Shown piece after piece: positions 1 to 10,679 of a stretch of 35,836 nucleotides of DNA. Positions within the stretch are counted from its first letter, which is position 1, and each line of letters starts with the position of its first letter. The position numbers and the translations under genes are program-made. Source of the DNA: Prochlorococcus sp. AG-315-B03 (GTDB lineage Bacteria > Cyanobacteriota > Cyanobacteriia > PCC-6307 > Cyanobiaceae); the NCBI GenBank assembly GCA_003283745.1, contig QBWA01000009.1:1-35836 (forward strand). The letters run 5' to 3'. The notes under the pieces were generated by a model. That model did no database searches. It worked only from the letters and a program-made list of their open reading frames with translations, and had not been told where the DNA came from.

Positions 1-117
1 AAGCTCAGATAGTTCTGGTAAAAGTCCATGTTTCCCGAGCATCTGATCCAAATCACGCAGCTCTTGGCGAATATAACGCAAATGTGAGCTAACTTCCTCT
101 CTCTTACTAGTAGACAT
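1..117 (-). CDS. Partial conserved-hypothetical protein running off the left edge (N-terminus MSTSKREEVSSHLRYIRQELRDLDQMLGKHGLLPELSEL...)
   Basis: Open reading frame on the minus strand starting at the CAT at 115-117; protein-like helical composition; no stop before the window edge. Confidence 0.6.
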   Translation of the reverse strand, partial: MSTSKREEVSSHLRYIRQELRDLDQMLGKHGLLPELSEL

Positions 118-379
118 TATAAAATTGAATAAATTGCTTGCCTTAGAAGTCTCAATATAGATTACTACACTAGGCAACTCAAAATCAAAAGTATTATCAA
201 TTGGGCATAACAAAAGGCGATATAAGTCTTTAGTCACATTTAAAGTATTAATGTCCTAATAGAATCAGAAGGCTTGTATTAAATTTATCGAAATAAACGA
301 TTTATAAGATCTGCTTTATTTTTGTAAAAAAAAATAAATTAAACTTTAGATATCTCAAAAATATAGCTAGAAATAAGAT

Positions 380-526
380 ATGAACATAAAAAAAAGCAAA
401 GACCTCAATATGAGGGTTGGGAATTTAATACTGGCAATATTTCTTGCAACTGTTCCCACAGCAATAACTTATGGGACTCTTAGTATGCATGGTCTGAATA
501 TTTGCAGAACTCTCAGCTACTTGTAA
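380..526 (+). CDS. 48-aa small membrane-like ORF (MNIKKSKDLNMRVGNLILAIFLATVPTAITYGTLSMHGLNICRTLSYL*) whose last codons and stop lie inside the duplicated purK segment
   Basis: Manual translation; one hydrophobic segment; the frame terminates at a TAA inside the repeat that starts at 515. Confidence 0.45.
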   Translation: MNIKKSKDLNMRVGNLILAIFLATVPTAITYGTLSMHGLNICRTLSYL

Positions 527-1626
527 CAGCAGGAAAAAAAAGAGCTGTTGATGTTGTCGTGCAAACCATTTCAAAGTCTGATCCTGCTGCAGTTGTAGCT
601 TCAGAAGTTGTTTTATCAGATCCCACAAATGTAGAAGGTACAAAATTGTTAGCTGAAAAGTGCAGGTCTATAACTTTTGAAAATGAATGGGTTGATATCG
701 CTAGTTTGATGACTCTTCAAAATCAAGGGGTATCATTTTTTCCTAAAATTGAATCCATAACTCCTTTGATAAATAAAATTTCGCAGAGAGAGTTATTAAA
801 CCATCTCGATATTCCATGTCCAGAATGGATGCCTATGCCAATAAATGAATCTTCAAGCTTTATTTTTCCTAAGGAATGGAGCTTTCCAGTAATGGCCAAA
901 GCTGCTAGTGGGGGTTATGACGGAAAAGGAACAAAAATCATACAAAACCTAAAACAATTAGAAGAATTGATCGCACTAAATAATGATGTAAAATGGTTTA
1001 TTGAGAAATGGGTTAGTTATGAGAAAGAATTGTCAATTGTCGCGACAAGAGATGTAAACGGTATTGTCCGTAGCTTTCCCATAGCAGAAACTTCTCAATC
1101 TAATCAAGTTTGTGATTGGGTTATTGCTCCTGCTCATATAAATCATAATGTCCAGTTAATGGCTAAGAATATTGCATCATCTTTGTTAGCTGAGTTGGAT
1201 TATGTTGGTGTTTTAGCTATCGAATTTTTCTATGGCAAGGATGGATTACTTGTAAATGAAATAGCACCTAGAACTCATAACTCAGGACATTTTTCCATAG
1301 AGGCTTGTAGTAGTAGTCAATTTGATCAACAAATATGTATCTCTTCAGGTATACCTGTTCCAATGCCTGAAATGACTGTACCTGGTGCGTTAATGGTTAA
1401 TTTACTTGGGTTACCAAGTAATTATCCTGTTTCTATAGATGGCCGATTAGAGGCATTGAAAATTATTCCTGGTATTAATGTTCATTGGTATGAAAAAAAA
1501 GAGGAGAAAACAGGGAGAAAACTTGGTCATGTTACATATTTATTAGAGAAGGATGATGCTATATCTCGAAAAGTTGAAGCAACTGAAGTTTTAAAAAAAA
1601 TAAGATCAATTTGGCCTAATTGTTAA
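515..1626 (+). pseudogene. purK: 5'-truncated purK copy lacking the start codon and the N-terminal GGGQLA motif region
   Basis: Same protein as 26533-27678 from LLVTAGKKR onward, but the first ~12 codons are replaced by unrelated sequence; only a TTG at 502 is available as a start. Confidence 0.85.
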
Positions 1627-1649
1627 TCAAATTAGTTTAGATTGAAGAA

Positions 1650-1827
1650 AGTACTGCCTTGTTGGTAATGGCCTTTCCAAGTGCTCTGATCTGACTCTCT
1701 TTCGACTTGGGGAGTCTGTCGTGAAAGTAACGTATACCGGCTAGTTCCGGAAACGAAGCTTCACTTTGAATCCCCCCTCTGGTTTTTCCAGGTCGATGCT
1801 TCTTGGGTCATACGGCATGGCGGTACT
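1650..1827 (+). ncRNA. ssrS: 6S-like RNA (cyanobacterial 6Sa type), left copy
   Basis: GC-rich non-coding block directly downstream of purK; terminal stem AGTACTGCC (1650-1658) pairs with GGCGGTACT (1819-1827); ~178 nt; the purK-6S linkage is known in cyanobacteria. Confidence 0.75.
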
Positions 1828-2120
1828 AACCCTTAAAATTATGTTATGAATTAGTTCGTTATTGGTTAATTGAATTTCCCAGGTATTTCTACAACCTTCT
1901 TTAGTAGAGTAGATTTTTAAAGAATTCTTATTTATATTTCTGGACCAAGTATTTTATAGACTTGGGCGTAGCAATGATTATTAATGCTTATGTTCTTTTG
2001 CAAGTTTGATTCCATTATGTGTTAAGTTCTTATTAAAGCTAACCTTACTAATATTCGATCAATAATATTTTGATGTATTGCTGAAATTATTTTATTTACT
2101 ATCAACTTACTAGTTGAATT

Positions 2121-4523
2121 TTAGGATGGCTTTGCTAGCGGCAATAAGCATTTGTCTGAGTCACAACCAGCAGGACCTGCTTCTGTTAATTCTCCTTGGT
2201 CATATCTACTAAGTGCTTCAAAGAAATCAGTACTTTCTCTTCTCCTAATTACTTCGGATTGTAGTTTTGAATAGGTATCGGAATTAATAGGTTCAAAAGG
2301 TAGCCTTGGGAATGTTGCATTTGCATCAAACCTTGCTAGTAAGGCAGCTGAAATATAGCCTTTATTTTCATCTATTGAGTCGTAGAGGGCTTTCGCCAAT
2401 TCTTCTATTTCATTTTCTCTGAATTCAATTGTTGCAGATGTGTTGTGATCTGTGTAATTAGACTGTACTTGCATGTAAAAGTCAAACTGGGCTAGTGCTT
2501 TGAAGTTATTTATATTAATTTCATCTGCTCCTGGAATATTTGCCCAGCTTACTTCTGTTGGTATCTCAACTAGCCATTCAGTACAGTTTGGATCAAAAGG
2601 ATTGTCTAATAGTTTGCCTTGCTCGTCTTTATCTGATTGAGAAGGAACAATTGTATACCCATAATCCATGCAGGCCATTGCTACAGGATCATTTTTTCTG
2701 AAAGTAATTCTCCTTATAAAACGTTGAGCTTTTGGAGGGTGCCAACCAGGAGATGCCCCTGTTAATAGACTTTTTGTTCCGGCAGGTTGGACAGTTGTGC
2801 AACGACTTGGACGGCGTATATTATGACGATCGCAATAATCCCATACAGTCTCGTTGACTATCTTTTTCCAGCGACTTAAAAATGTTGCTTCTTGGTTCTT
2901 AAAGCTTTTACCTTCCTCTGTTTCTGGTCTGCCCGCTTCCCACCACTTCAGCCAAGGAGTGCCAAAAGCATGAACAAAAAAGTCAAATAGACCTGTGAAA
3001 CTAACCCCTACTATCGGGTCCCATTCTCGGCTTTGTCTATAACGTTCTACCTCAAATCGATGATTTAGTAGACATGCTACTGATAATGCCGCTGATTTAA
3101 AGGCATCTTCTTGTAATTGATGGTCTAAAGGATCTATTTGATTAAGGTGAACTTCAGCTAGATTGCAATGAAAATCAGAACCCAGAATTTCACCACAGGG
3201 ATTAAGCCCATATCTACTTAGTCGGTGGTTGAGTTCTTTGTTTTCAAATGGTCCGTAATTATCATGGAGCCATCTGGCTGCTTCTTCTTTTCCTTGGACG
3301 CAATAGATATCTATAAATTCATTTCTTAGTTCTACAGTATTAAGAATGTCAGCATTAGATCGCGCAATCGCTTCAGGAGCAAATTGAATAGCCCCTTCTC
3401 CTGAATGGAATTGTTTTTTTACTGCATCAACTAAAACTTGAAGCGGGGGACGTGAGTGATAAACACGAGTATGATTGGCCATTCTTAGAGCATCTTTGTC
3501 AGGGTCTATGCTCCAATTACCTTCTGAGTCTTGTTTCCAAAGATTTTCCTTAGCCCCAGCAGCAGAAAGGTCTTCTGATGAGAATTGACGCATCCCTGCA
3601 CTTCTTCTTATGTTGCCAGCTACAATTGTTACAGCGGCTTCATCAATTAATAGACAACATTCTATTGATGTGAGTTTTCTACCAATAGATTTGTTTAAAA
3701 GCTTTGTTACACGAGGGTATAAATCTTTTAGCTTTACAGGATTAGCCATTCCTCCAAAACCTTTAAGTGACTCTCCAGCAGGTCTTACATCTTTTAAATC
3801 AATAGATACATTTATTTCTTTAGTGTTGAAATTTTCATCACTGCTCAATTCAAGTATCTTCTGGTAGCTGTCAACCCATCCACGTCTACTATCCCCAACT
3901 TTTATAAGTACATCATTGTCTTTGGTTGAAAATGTAGTCTTTTCACTTCTATCTTTGATAGGTGTTTTCCCTATTTCTGAGACGGAGACAATATTAATGG
4001 TATTAATAATAGTTGGTAGTTGGCTAATTAAGTGAGGCTCAATTATTGCTCCAGTACCACAACCCATCATGGCTAAATCCATCATGAGTCCGAAGGCTTC
4101 CCAGTCCAAAAGATTTGTTGATGTGCAATTGTATGCGCCTGAAAAATTCTTTTCTTTTTCGATCCACTCTGTCCCTCCTATCCAAAGCCAACGTCCAGAA
4201 GGTAAAGCCTTTTTCTCTTGTTGCATTCTCGCCATTAGATCTAGTTCTGATTTATTTAAATCTCCTAATTTTCCTAAGCCACCAAGATTTCTTTTGCTCA
4301 CTTCCTGCCAGCTCTCTCGACCACTAGGAACTTTTCTGCTGTAAGTTCTATAAAAAACAGGATTAGCAGCTGGAGCCGTGATAGGAAAATCAGCCTTTTG
4401 CTTCTTTGTACCCGAGGTTGAATTATTGGTTTCGGGCTGGCTAGTTGCAATTGTCAAGATCTTTGTACCCTTTGGTAAAAACAGGCTAACGCCACTAGTA
4501 GCGTTAGCAAGTTTTTTTAACAC
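2121..4523 (-). CDS. nrdJ: Adenosylcobalamin-dependent (class II) ribonucleoside-triphosphate reductase
   Basis: 800-aa ORF with NPCGEI, an N-terminal-half NCTSTN cysteine and a C-terminal C-x4-C (AGCDSDKCLLP) typical of monomeric class II RNR. Confidence 0.92.
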   Translation of the reverse strand: MLKKLANATSGVSLFLPKGTKILTIATSQPETNNSTSGTKKQKADFPITAPAANPVFYRTYSRKVPSGRESWQEVSKRNLGGLGKLGDLNKSELDLMARMQQEKKALPSGRWLWIGGTEWIEKEKNFSGAYNCTSTNLLDWEAFGLMMDLAMMGCGTGAIIEPHLISQLPTIINTINIVSVSEIGKTPIKDRSEKTTFSTKDNDVLIKVGDSRRGWVDSYQKILELSSDENFNTKEINVSIDLKDVRPAGESLKGFGGMANPVKLKDLYPRVTKLLNKSIGRKLTSIECCLLIDEAAVTIVAGNIRRSAGMRQFSSEDLSAAGAKENLWKQDSEGNWSIDPDKDALRMANHTRVYHSRPPLQVLVDAVKKQFHSGEGAIQFAPEAIARSNADILNTVELRNEFIDIYCVQGKEEAARWLHDNYGPFENKELNHRLSRYGLNPCGEILGSDFHCNLAEVHLNQIDPLDHQLQEDAFKSAALSVACLLNHRFEVERYRQSREWDPIVGVSFTGLFDFFVHAFGTPWLKWWEAGRPETEEGKSFKNQEATFLSRWKKIVNETVWDYCDRHNIRRPSRCTTVQPAGTKSLLTGASPGWHPPKAQRFIRRITFRKNDPVAMACMDYGYTIVPSQSDKDEQGKLLDNPFDPNCTEWLVEIPTEVSWANIPGADEININNFKALAQFDFYMQVQSNYTDHNTSATIEFRENEIEELAKALYDSIDENKGYISAALLARFDANATFPRLPFEPINSDTYSKLQSEVIRRRESTDFFEALSRYDQGELTEAGPAGCDSDKCLLPLAKPS

Positions 4524-4541
4524 CAGCTACAGGGCTATGAA

Positions 4542-5261
4542 GTGAATGTAACGAAAATCTCTTTTGCTATGAAACGAATTACTGAGCCTGAACTTATGGA
4601 AAGCCCAGCCCAGGTAAAGGCTTATGCCGAAGCTGACTTCTCTAAAAGTGACTCCATGGTGCTAATAGGTCTTGAAAAATTCCTGAAACAATCTGGTAAA
4701 ACTCTTGATGAAAGCAATTTAATTATTGATATAGCTTGTGGACCTGGGAATATTGCTGAGTTGTTAGCTCTTAATTGGCCTTCAGTGAGAGTAATTGGAA
4801 TTGATGGATCAAAGCAAATGTTGATCGAAGCTAAAAGAAACCTAAGGAAAAGTGATTCAAAGATATTTGGAAAACTTTCTTATGAAAATATTGATATAAA
4901 CTCAATTGCAAGTTCTGAAAAATCGCTTCCTTTCTTTGCTGATATAATTGTCAGTAATAGTGCTTTGCATCATTTGCATTCGCCTGAAAGCTTTTGGACG
5001 GCTTTGCAAAAACTCGGCGAGGAAAAATGTATCCATTTTCATAGAGATTTAAGAAGGCCTTGTTCAATAGATAAAGCTTATGAAATGCAAGAAAAGTATT
5101 TTATTAATGCACCGGAAATTTTGAAAAAGGACTTTTATGCATCTCTTAAGGCATCATTTACAGTAGAAGAAGTAAAACAGCAGCTTATTGATGCAGGATT
5201 ATCTCAATTAAAAGTATTTGAAGTTGATGAACTATATCTTGAGATTATTGGATATGTGTAA
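4542..5261 (+). CDS. SAM-dependent class I methyltransferase
   Basis: [17 protein letters not shown] motif I and following Rossmann-type pattern. Confidence 0.8.
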   Translation: MNVTKISFAMKRITEPELMESPAQVKAYAEADFSKSDSMVLIGLEKFLKQSGKTLDESNLIIDIACGPGNIAELLALNWPSVRVIGIDGSKQMLIEAKRNLRKSDSKIFGKLSYENIDINSIASSEKSLPFFADIIVSNSALHHLHSPESFWTALQKLGEEKCIHFHRDLRRPCSIDKAYEMQEKYFINAPEILKKDFYASLKASFTVEEVKQQLIDAGLSQLKVFEVDELYLEIIGYV

Positions 5262-5299
5262 TCAATTCCTTTTTTACTCTTGAAAAATTTCTAACAATA

Positions 5300-6967
5300 A
5301 TGAAATCCACTTCTACAGAAATGAAAGATTTAAAGGTGAACCCAGAGGAGGAATTTGGAGAATCTCTAGTTGAAGCAGTAGGCAAAAGAAGAAATTTTGC
5401 AATTATTTCTCATCCTGATGCAGGTAAAACTACTTTAACTGAGAAGCTTTTGCTTTATGGAGGTGCTATCCAACAAGCAGGAGCAGTAAAAGCAAGGGGA
5501 CAGCAGAGAAAAGTTACCTCTGACTGGATGGAGTTGGAAAAACAAAGAGGGATTTCTATCACATCAACTGTTTTGCAGTTTGGCTATGGAGATAAGACTA
5601 TTAACTTATTAGATACTCCTGGTCACCAAGACTTTTCTGAAGATACCTATAGAACTCTTGCCGCTGCAGATAATGCAGTCATGCTTGAAGACGCGGCTAA
5701 AGGACTTGAACCTCAGACCAGGAAATTATTTGAGGTATGTCGAATGCGTCAGATACCAATTTTTACTTTTATAAATAAGATGGATAGGCCTGGTCAAGAA
5801 CCTCTTGATTTGCTTGATGAAATTGAGTCGGAGTTAGGTTTATCAACGTTTGCGGTTAATTGGCCGATTGGAAGTGGTGAGTTGTTTAGGGGAGTTATTG
5901 ACCGTGCTAATAAAGAAGTTGTTTTATTCTCTAGAGCTGAAAGGGGGAAGCAATCCAAGGAAATACGTTTAAAAATTAATGATCCTGAACTGAAAAACTT
6001 AGTTGAAGAAGAGTTGTTGCAAAAATCATTTGAAGAAATTGAGATTTTAGATGAGGCAGGTTCTGAATTAGATCTTTCTTTAGTTTTAGCAGGTGAATTA
6101 ACACCAGTTTTTTTTGGCTCAGCAATGACTAACTTCGGGGTACGTCCGTTCTTGGATAGTTTTCTTGAATTGTCCCAAGGCCCTGTTGCAAGAAATAGTT
6201 TTGATGGCCCAATTCTTCCTACAAGTGAATCTTTTAGTGGATTTGTATTCAAATTGCAAGCAAATATGGATCCCAAGCATAGAGATAGGGTTGCATTTGT
6301 TCGAGTTTGTAGTGGCAGATTTAAAAAGGATATGACAGTACAACATGCTAGAACTGGTAAGCAAATTAGATTATCAAGGCCTCAAAAGATTTTTGGTCAA
6401 GATAGAGCAGTAGTCGATGATGCTTACCCAGGGGATGTTATTGGCTTAAATAATCCAGGGATGTTTTCTATTGGAGATACATTATTTATTGGACGTCGAG
6501 TTGAGTTTGAAGGTATACCTTGCTTTAGTCCTGAGATTTTTAGTTGGTTAAGAAATCCAAATCCCTCTGCTTTTAAGAATTTTCGAAAAGGAGTTAATGA
6601 ATTAAGAGAAGAGGGTGCAGTTCAGATTCTTTATGATACTGATCAAAGTAAAAGAGACCCGATTCTGGCTGCAGTAGGACAGCTTCAACTTGAAGTGGTT
6701 CAACATCGTCTGGCTAATGAATATGGAGTTGAAACGAGGATAGAACCTATGGGTTATCAGGTCGCTAGATGGGTTAAAGGAGGTTGGCCTGCATTAGAAA
6801 AAACAGGGCGTATTTTTAACTGCAAGACTGTTCAGGATGCATGGCTTAGACCCGTACTCCTTTTTAAAAATGATTGGAACCTTAATCAGTTAACAGATGA
6901 TCATCCGGAAATTGAATTAAATACAGTTGCACCTGTTGTTAGCGGCGTTGATCCAATTACTCTTTAA
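5300..6967 (+). CDS. prfC: Peptide chain release factor 3
   Basis: GTPase motifs [29 protein letters not shown] and NKMDRPG characteristic of RF3. Confidence 0.95.
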   Translation: MKSTSTEMKDLKVNPEEEFGESLVEAVGKRRNFAIISHPDAGKTTLTEKLLLYGGAIQQAGAVKARGQQRKVTSDWMELEKQRGISITSTVLQFGYGDKTINLLDTPGHQDFSEDTYRTLAAADNAVMLEDAAKGLEPQTRKLFEVCRMRQIPIFTFINKMDRPGQEPLDLLDEIESELGLSTFAVNWPIGSGELFRGVIDRANKEVVLFSRAERGKQSKEIRLKINDPELKNLVEEELLQKSFEEIEILDEAGSELDLSLVLAGELTPVFFGSAMTNFGVRPFLDSFLELSQGPVARNSFDGPILPTSESFSGFVFKLQANMDPKHRDRVAFVRVCSGRFKKDMTVQHARTGKQIRLSRPQKIFGQDRAVVDDAYPGDVIGLNNPGMFSIGDTLFIGRRVEFEGIPCFSPEIFSWLRNPNPSAFKNFRKGVNELREEGAVQILYDTDQSKRDPILAAVGQLQLEVVQHRLANEYGVETRIEPMGYQVARWVKGGWPALEKTGRIFNCKTVQDAWLRPVLLFKNDWNLNQLTDDHPEIELNTVAPVVSGVDPITL

Positions 6968-7022
6968 TATGAATGAGATTCTACTTAAATAGCTTTTTAA
7001 ATTTTTCGGATAAGCAAATTCT

Positions 7023-7712
7023 ATGGATTCTAGAACAAATACTCAGCCTGATTCAAACTCAGAGGATCCCTATTTGCTTCTAGGCTTGAAACCTGGTGCA
7101 AGCTTTGATGAAATTCAGAAAGCTAGAGATGAAAAATTAAGAGAAGCAGGGGATGGTCAAATTCTTAAGGCGAAAATAGAAGCTGCTTATGACTCCTTAT
7201 TAATGACAAGTTTAAAATCTAGACAACTTGGTAATGCAAGTAATGAGGCTATTAATGCATCAAGAAGAGAAGATGTAGTTAAACAAGCTGGAGATACAGG
7301 CCCTAGCGCATTACTTACTAGACTGAAAAATACCAAGTTTCCTGATGACAATTTACCTGGTTCAAGTTTCTTGCCAAGATTTGACTTGCCTTCGGGGCAA
7401 CAGCTTACTATAAGAATATCATTGGGAATTTTAGCTCTTTTACTTGTTTTAACTATCCCTGCTGACGGTATCGAGTTAATACTTTCATTGTCCACAATAG
7501 GTTTGCTTGTAAGTCAGGTTCGTAGAGGCAGAACCTTAATGCAATCTTTACTTTGGTCTATTATTCTTTTGTCTGTAGGAATACTATTTGGTAATTTACT
7601 TCTTGGAAGTGCTCATTCATTTGTTGATCATACAAACACTTTTTCTTCAGAAAGATTAGAAGCTATACCTGCAATTGTATTGCTTTGGTTAGGTACACTT
7701 TTCCTTTCTTGA
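7023..7712 (+). CDS. CPP1-like / J-domain-like membrane protein
   Basis: N-terminal DPYLLLGLKPGASFDEIQKARDEKL and C-terminal hydrophobic helices. Confidence 0.75.
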   Translation: MDSRTNTQPDSNSEDPYLLLGLKPGASFDEIQKARDEKLREAGDGQILKAKIEAAYDSLLMTSLKSRQLGNASNEAINASRREDVVKQAGDTGPSALLTRLKNTKFPDDNLPGSSFLPRFDLPSGQQLTIRISLGILALLLVLTIPADGIELILSLSTIGLLVSQVRRGRTLMQSLLWSIILLSVGILFGNLLLGSAHSFVDHTNTFSSERLEAIPAIVLLWLGTLFLS

Positions 7713-7716
7713 GTAT

Positions 7717-8619
7717 TTATTGATTAATTAAAGAAATTAGTTCTTCTTTTTTAACTATATAAACTTCTTGACAGAAACTACAAACTAATTCAGCTTCACC
7801 TTTTTTATCTACAATATCTTCAATTTCGTTTTTCCCTAAGATAGTTAAAGCTGATAGGCTTCTTTCTCTTGAACATCTACATTTAAACTGTACATCCTGA
7901 GATGTACTAATAATTTCCGATGATGATTGATCAAGTTCAGGGAAGATTTCTTTAATTAAAGACAATAAATTATTTCTATTTTTATGCAGCAGCTCTCCAA
8001 AAGAGTTTATTTCCTTACATCTTTGTTCAAGTAGATTTATTAAAGAATGGTCCCTTTCTGCTTTAGGCAATATCTGTGCTATCAACCCACCACTACAAAG
8101 GATTCCATCTTGATTTATTCTTTCACCTACAAATACAACTGATGGAGTTTGTTCTGAATGTAAAAGATATGAAGCAACATCTTCACCTATCCCTCCATTA
8201 ATTAACTCAACTGTACTGCTATGAGGTTCTCCTTTCCCAATGTCACGAATTACATGAAGGTAACCAATACCTGTTGCTTTTTTAAAATCAAATGAATAAT
8301 TATTATTCTTGTCTTTAATGAAGTCCAATTCAAGACTTGGCTTCCCGACATATCCTCTGACAGTTCCATCTCTTCCAGCGTCAATAGTTAGACCTTTGAT
8401 AGGTCCATCTGATCTTAATCTTAGAGTAACTCTTCCATGATTAACTTTCATTGAGCTTGCAAGTAAAAGACCTGCACTCATAGCTCTTCCTATCATTACT
8501 GAAGTCAGATAGGAAAGTTTATGCCTTTTTTTAGCTTCCTTTGCCGCTTCTGTTGTGGAAACGGCTACTAATCTTATGCCTCCCTTTGCAGCAGTTGCTC
8601 TAATAAGTGAATCTGCCAT
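7717..8619 (-). CDS. hslO: Hsp33-type redox-regulated chaperone
   Basis: [25 protein letters not shown] start and a C-terminal CxC...CxxC zinc motif (KCRCSRER...[10 protein letters not shown]). Confidence 0.95.
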   Translation of the reverse strand: MADSLIRATAAKGGIRLVAVSTTEAAKEAKKRHKLSYLTSVMIGRAMSAGLLLASSMKVNHGRVTLRLRSDGPIKGLTIDAGRDGTVRGYVGKPSLELDFIKDKNNNYSFDFKKATGIGYLHVIRDIGKGEPHSSTVELINGGIGEDVASYLLHSEQTPSVVFVGERINQDGILCSGGLIAQILPKAERDHSLINLLEQRCKEINSFGELLHKNRNNLLSLIKEIFPELDQSSSEIISTSQDVQFKCRCSRERSLSALTILGKNEIEDIVDKKGEAELVCSFCQEVYIVKKEELISLINQ

Positions 8620-8624
8620 TAGAT

Positions 8625-9302
8625 TTAGCTGATTGATAAAAAATTATTTTGAGAGTGAAGTTGACCTCCTCTTAACTCATAGTTTTCAATATTAAGACTT
8701 TTAAAAAGTTCTGGTTCATGAGTGACTACTAAAATTTTTTGGTTTCTTCTCAGTCTTGAAAGTAATTTTATAACTTCATCTTTTACAGACCAATCCAGGC
8801 CAGCTGTTGGTTCATCTAATAAAAGTACTTTGGGTTTTCTAAGTAATTGAACGGCTATAGCAAGACGACGTTGTTGACCTCCGCTAAGTTGCTCTGGAGG
8901 TTGCTTGAAATCCAAACCATCTAGCCCCACTTCTTTCATTACTGATACTTGGTCTTTATTACTTAGTTTTTTATGACCTAGACGTAATTCTTGACCTACG
9001 GTTAATCCAAGGAAATATCTTTCTGGAAACTGAAAAACCAAACCGCATAACCAGCGTCGTTGCCTTGCACTTAGTTTTTTGTTTCTCCATTTTATTTCTC
9101 CTTTCTGATAGCCTGAAAGCCCACTAATAATCTCTACCAAAGTAGTCTTTCCACTTCCGCTTGAACCACTTATGATTACAATCCCTTTAGAGTTAGTCTC
9201 TAACGTTAGGTCTTCTAAGATGGGTCTCTCTGCTGTTGAGGGTTGATAGTAAATTCCTTTTAGACTTAGCATTTCTATTCTAGTGAACTTTATCCTATTC
9301 AA
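8625..9302 (-). CDS. ABC transporter ATP-binding protein
   Basis: Walker [11 protein letters not shown], signature LSGGQQRR, Walker [13 protein letters not shown]. Confidence 0.9.
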   Translation of the reverse strand: MNRIKFTRIEMLSLKGIYYQPSTAERPILEDLTLETNSKGIVIISGSSGSGKTTLVEIISGLSGYQKGEIKWRNKKLSARQRRWLCGLVFQFPERYFLGLTVGQELRLGHKKLSNKDQVSVMKEVGLDGLDFKQPPEQLSGGQQRRLAIAVQLLRKPKVLLLDEPTAGLDWSVKDEVIKLLSRLRRNQKILVVTHEPELFKSLNIENYELRGGQLHSQNNFLSIS

Positions 9303-9383
9303 ATAAAGATTTTTCTATTACTAGATAAACTACTATAAATTATATCTAATCAGTCTTAGTTTACTTTTCAAGATCTCATCTTT

Positions 9384-9833
9384 ATGGAAGTTCGTTTTCG
9401 TGAGGTTAATCCTTTTAATTGTTGGATTTGGCTTAGATTTTCAGATATCCCTAGCAAAGGTGAAAAAAATTATATTGATGGTGTCTTTGATAGTTGGTAT
9501 GTAATAGGTCGTTTGGGAGGATTTAATTCTGAAAACATGCAATCTCATGAAATGGGATCTGATCTTAGTTGGATGGACTATGAGAATGAAGATTCCTCTT
9601 CAAATTTACCTTCTTTGATGCATAATCTTGGAGAGTTTGAATATCAGGGGTGTTGGGGGCGATGTTGGGTCGACTTAGGAACTGCTGATGCCATTGCTAT
9701 TGATGTGTTGATAAATTCTTTGAAGCAAGTGGATGTTGATGTTGTAAAACTAGAAGAATTATTAATTGGTGGAGTAAATGATGATTGGTCTGTTGAAGAA
9801 CACCCTGATGCAATTTTCCCCTCAATTGAGTGA
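9384..9833 (+). CDS. DUF3531-like conserved cyanobacterial protein
   Basis: 149-aa ORF with strong protein character; family assigned from sequence resemblance only. Confidence 0.7.
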   Translation: MEVRFREVNPFNCWIWLRFSDIPSKGEKNYIDGVFDSWYVIGRLGGFNSENMQSHEMGSDLSWMDYENEDSSSNLPSLMHNLGEFEYQGCWGRCWVDLGTADAIAIDVLINSLKQVDVDVVKLEELLIGGVNDDWSVEEHPDAIFPSIE

Positions 9834-9839
9834 TAATTT

Positions 9840-10613
9840 ATGAATGAGATGAGAAGATTATTAGTAGATCAGAACCGATTAAGAAATGAGATTGGTTTAG
9901 ATAGGATATTAGTTTTGAACTCTGAAGAATATCATTATTTGCATAGAGTAATGAGAATGAGATTGGGAGGTTTAATAACTATTATTGATGGTAAGGGTAA
10001 CCTATGGCATGCGAATATTGAAGAGAAAAGGAAAATCAGGTTAACAACTAGCTTTGTTAATCCACTTCAGAAAGAATTAAGAATAAAACCATTAATATGT
10101 TTAGCTGTTGCTATTCCAAAAAAGGGATTCGACGACATTCTGCAAATGAGTTGTGAAATGGGTGTTGATGTGATTCAACCATTAGTTTCTCAACGATCTG
10201 TAGTTAAAGATAACAATGTTGATAAGACTATTAGATGGAGAAAAATTATTTATGAAGCAGTTGAACAATCAGAAAGACTATGGTCTCCAGATTTAAGACC
10301 GATCACTAAAATGAATAAATGGTTAAATGAATTTACAGAAGGAGAACATATCGCTTTTGCTACGACGCGGATAGATGGATTGAAAGATTGTGTCCTCTGG
10401 TTAAATGAATTACCTTCAGATATTGATCAAGTATGGTTCTCAATTGGTCCGGAAGGGGGATGGACTAAAGAGGAGGAATCAATGGCTTTTGACTTAGGAG
10501 TTGAAGCTGTTCATATGGGAGAAACAATTTTAAGAACTTCAACTGCCGCAGTTGCGGCTTGTCAATTAATGATTTCATGGAGAAGGACACAATCCTTTTT
10601 TTTATGTGACTAA
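9840..10613 (+). CDS. rsmE: 16S rRNA (uracil1498-N3)-methyltransferase, RsmE family
   Basis: SPOUT-type motifs SIGPEGGWTKEE and GETILRTSTAAVAA. Confidence 0.92.
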   Translation: MNEMRRLLVDQNRLRNEIGLDRILVLNSEEYHYLHRVMRMRLGGLITIIDGKGNLWHANIEEKRKIRLTTSFVNPLQKELRIKPLICLAVAIPKKGFDDILQMSCEMGVDVIQPLVSQRSVVKDNNVDKTIRWRKIIYEAVEQSERLWSPDLRPITKMNKWLNEFTEGEHIAFATTRIDGLKDCVLWLNELPSDIDQVWFSIGPEGGWTKEEESMAFDLGVEAVHMGETILRTSTAAVAACQLMISWRRTQSFFLCD

Positions 10614-10679
10614 TAATAAAATTGGCCTTAGTGTTGTTTCTAAACGGATCTGTAAGAAATGATCTCTAAATTTATTCTC

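Larger units (their letters stand above)
515..2020 (+). repeat. Left copy of a ~1,506-bp direct repeat (5'-truncated purK, 6S-like RNA and downstream flank)
   Basis: Base-by-base reading matches 26567-28072 at a constant offset of 26,052; no mismatch noticed by eye. Confidence 0.97.

Noticed and set aside
425-643. 72-aa minus-strand ORF and its counterparts at 26493-26695
   Set aside because: Antisense to purK; low-complexity L/Q-rich translation, best explained as shadow ORFs
3610-4344. Plus-strand ORFs inside the class II RNR gene
   Set aside because: Fully antisense to a strongly supported long gene; no independent protein signature
5794-6364. Minus-strand ORFs inside prfC (160 aa and 81 aa)
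   Set aside because: Serine-rich shadow translation opposite a clear RF3 gene
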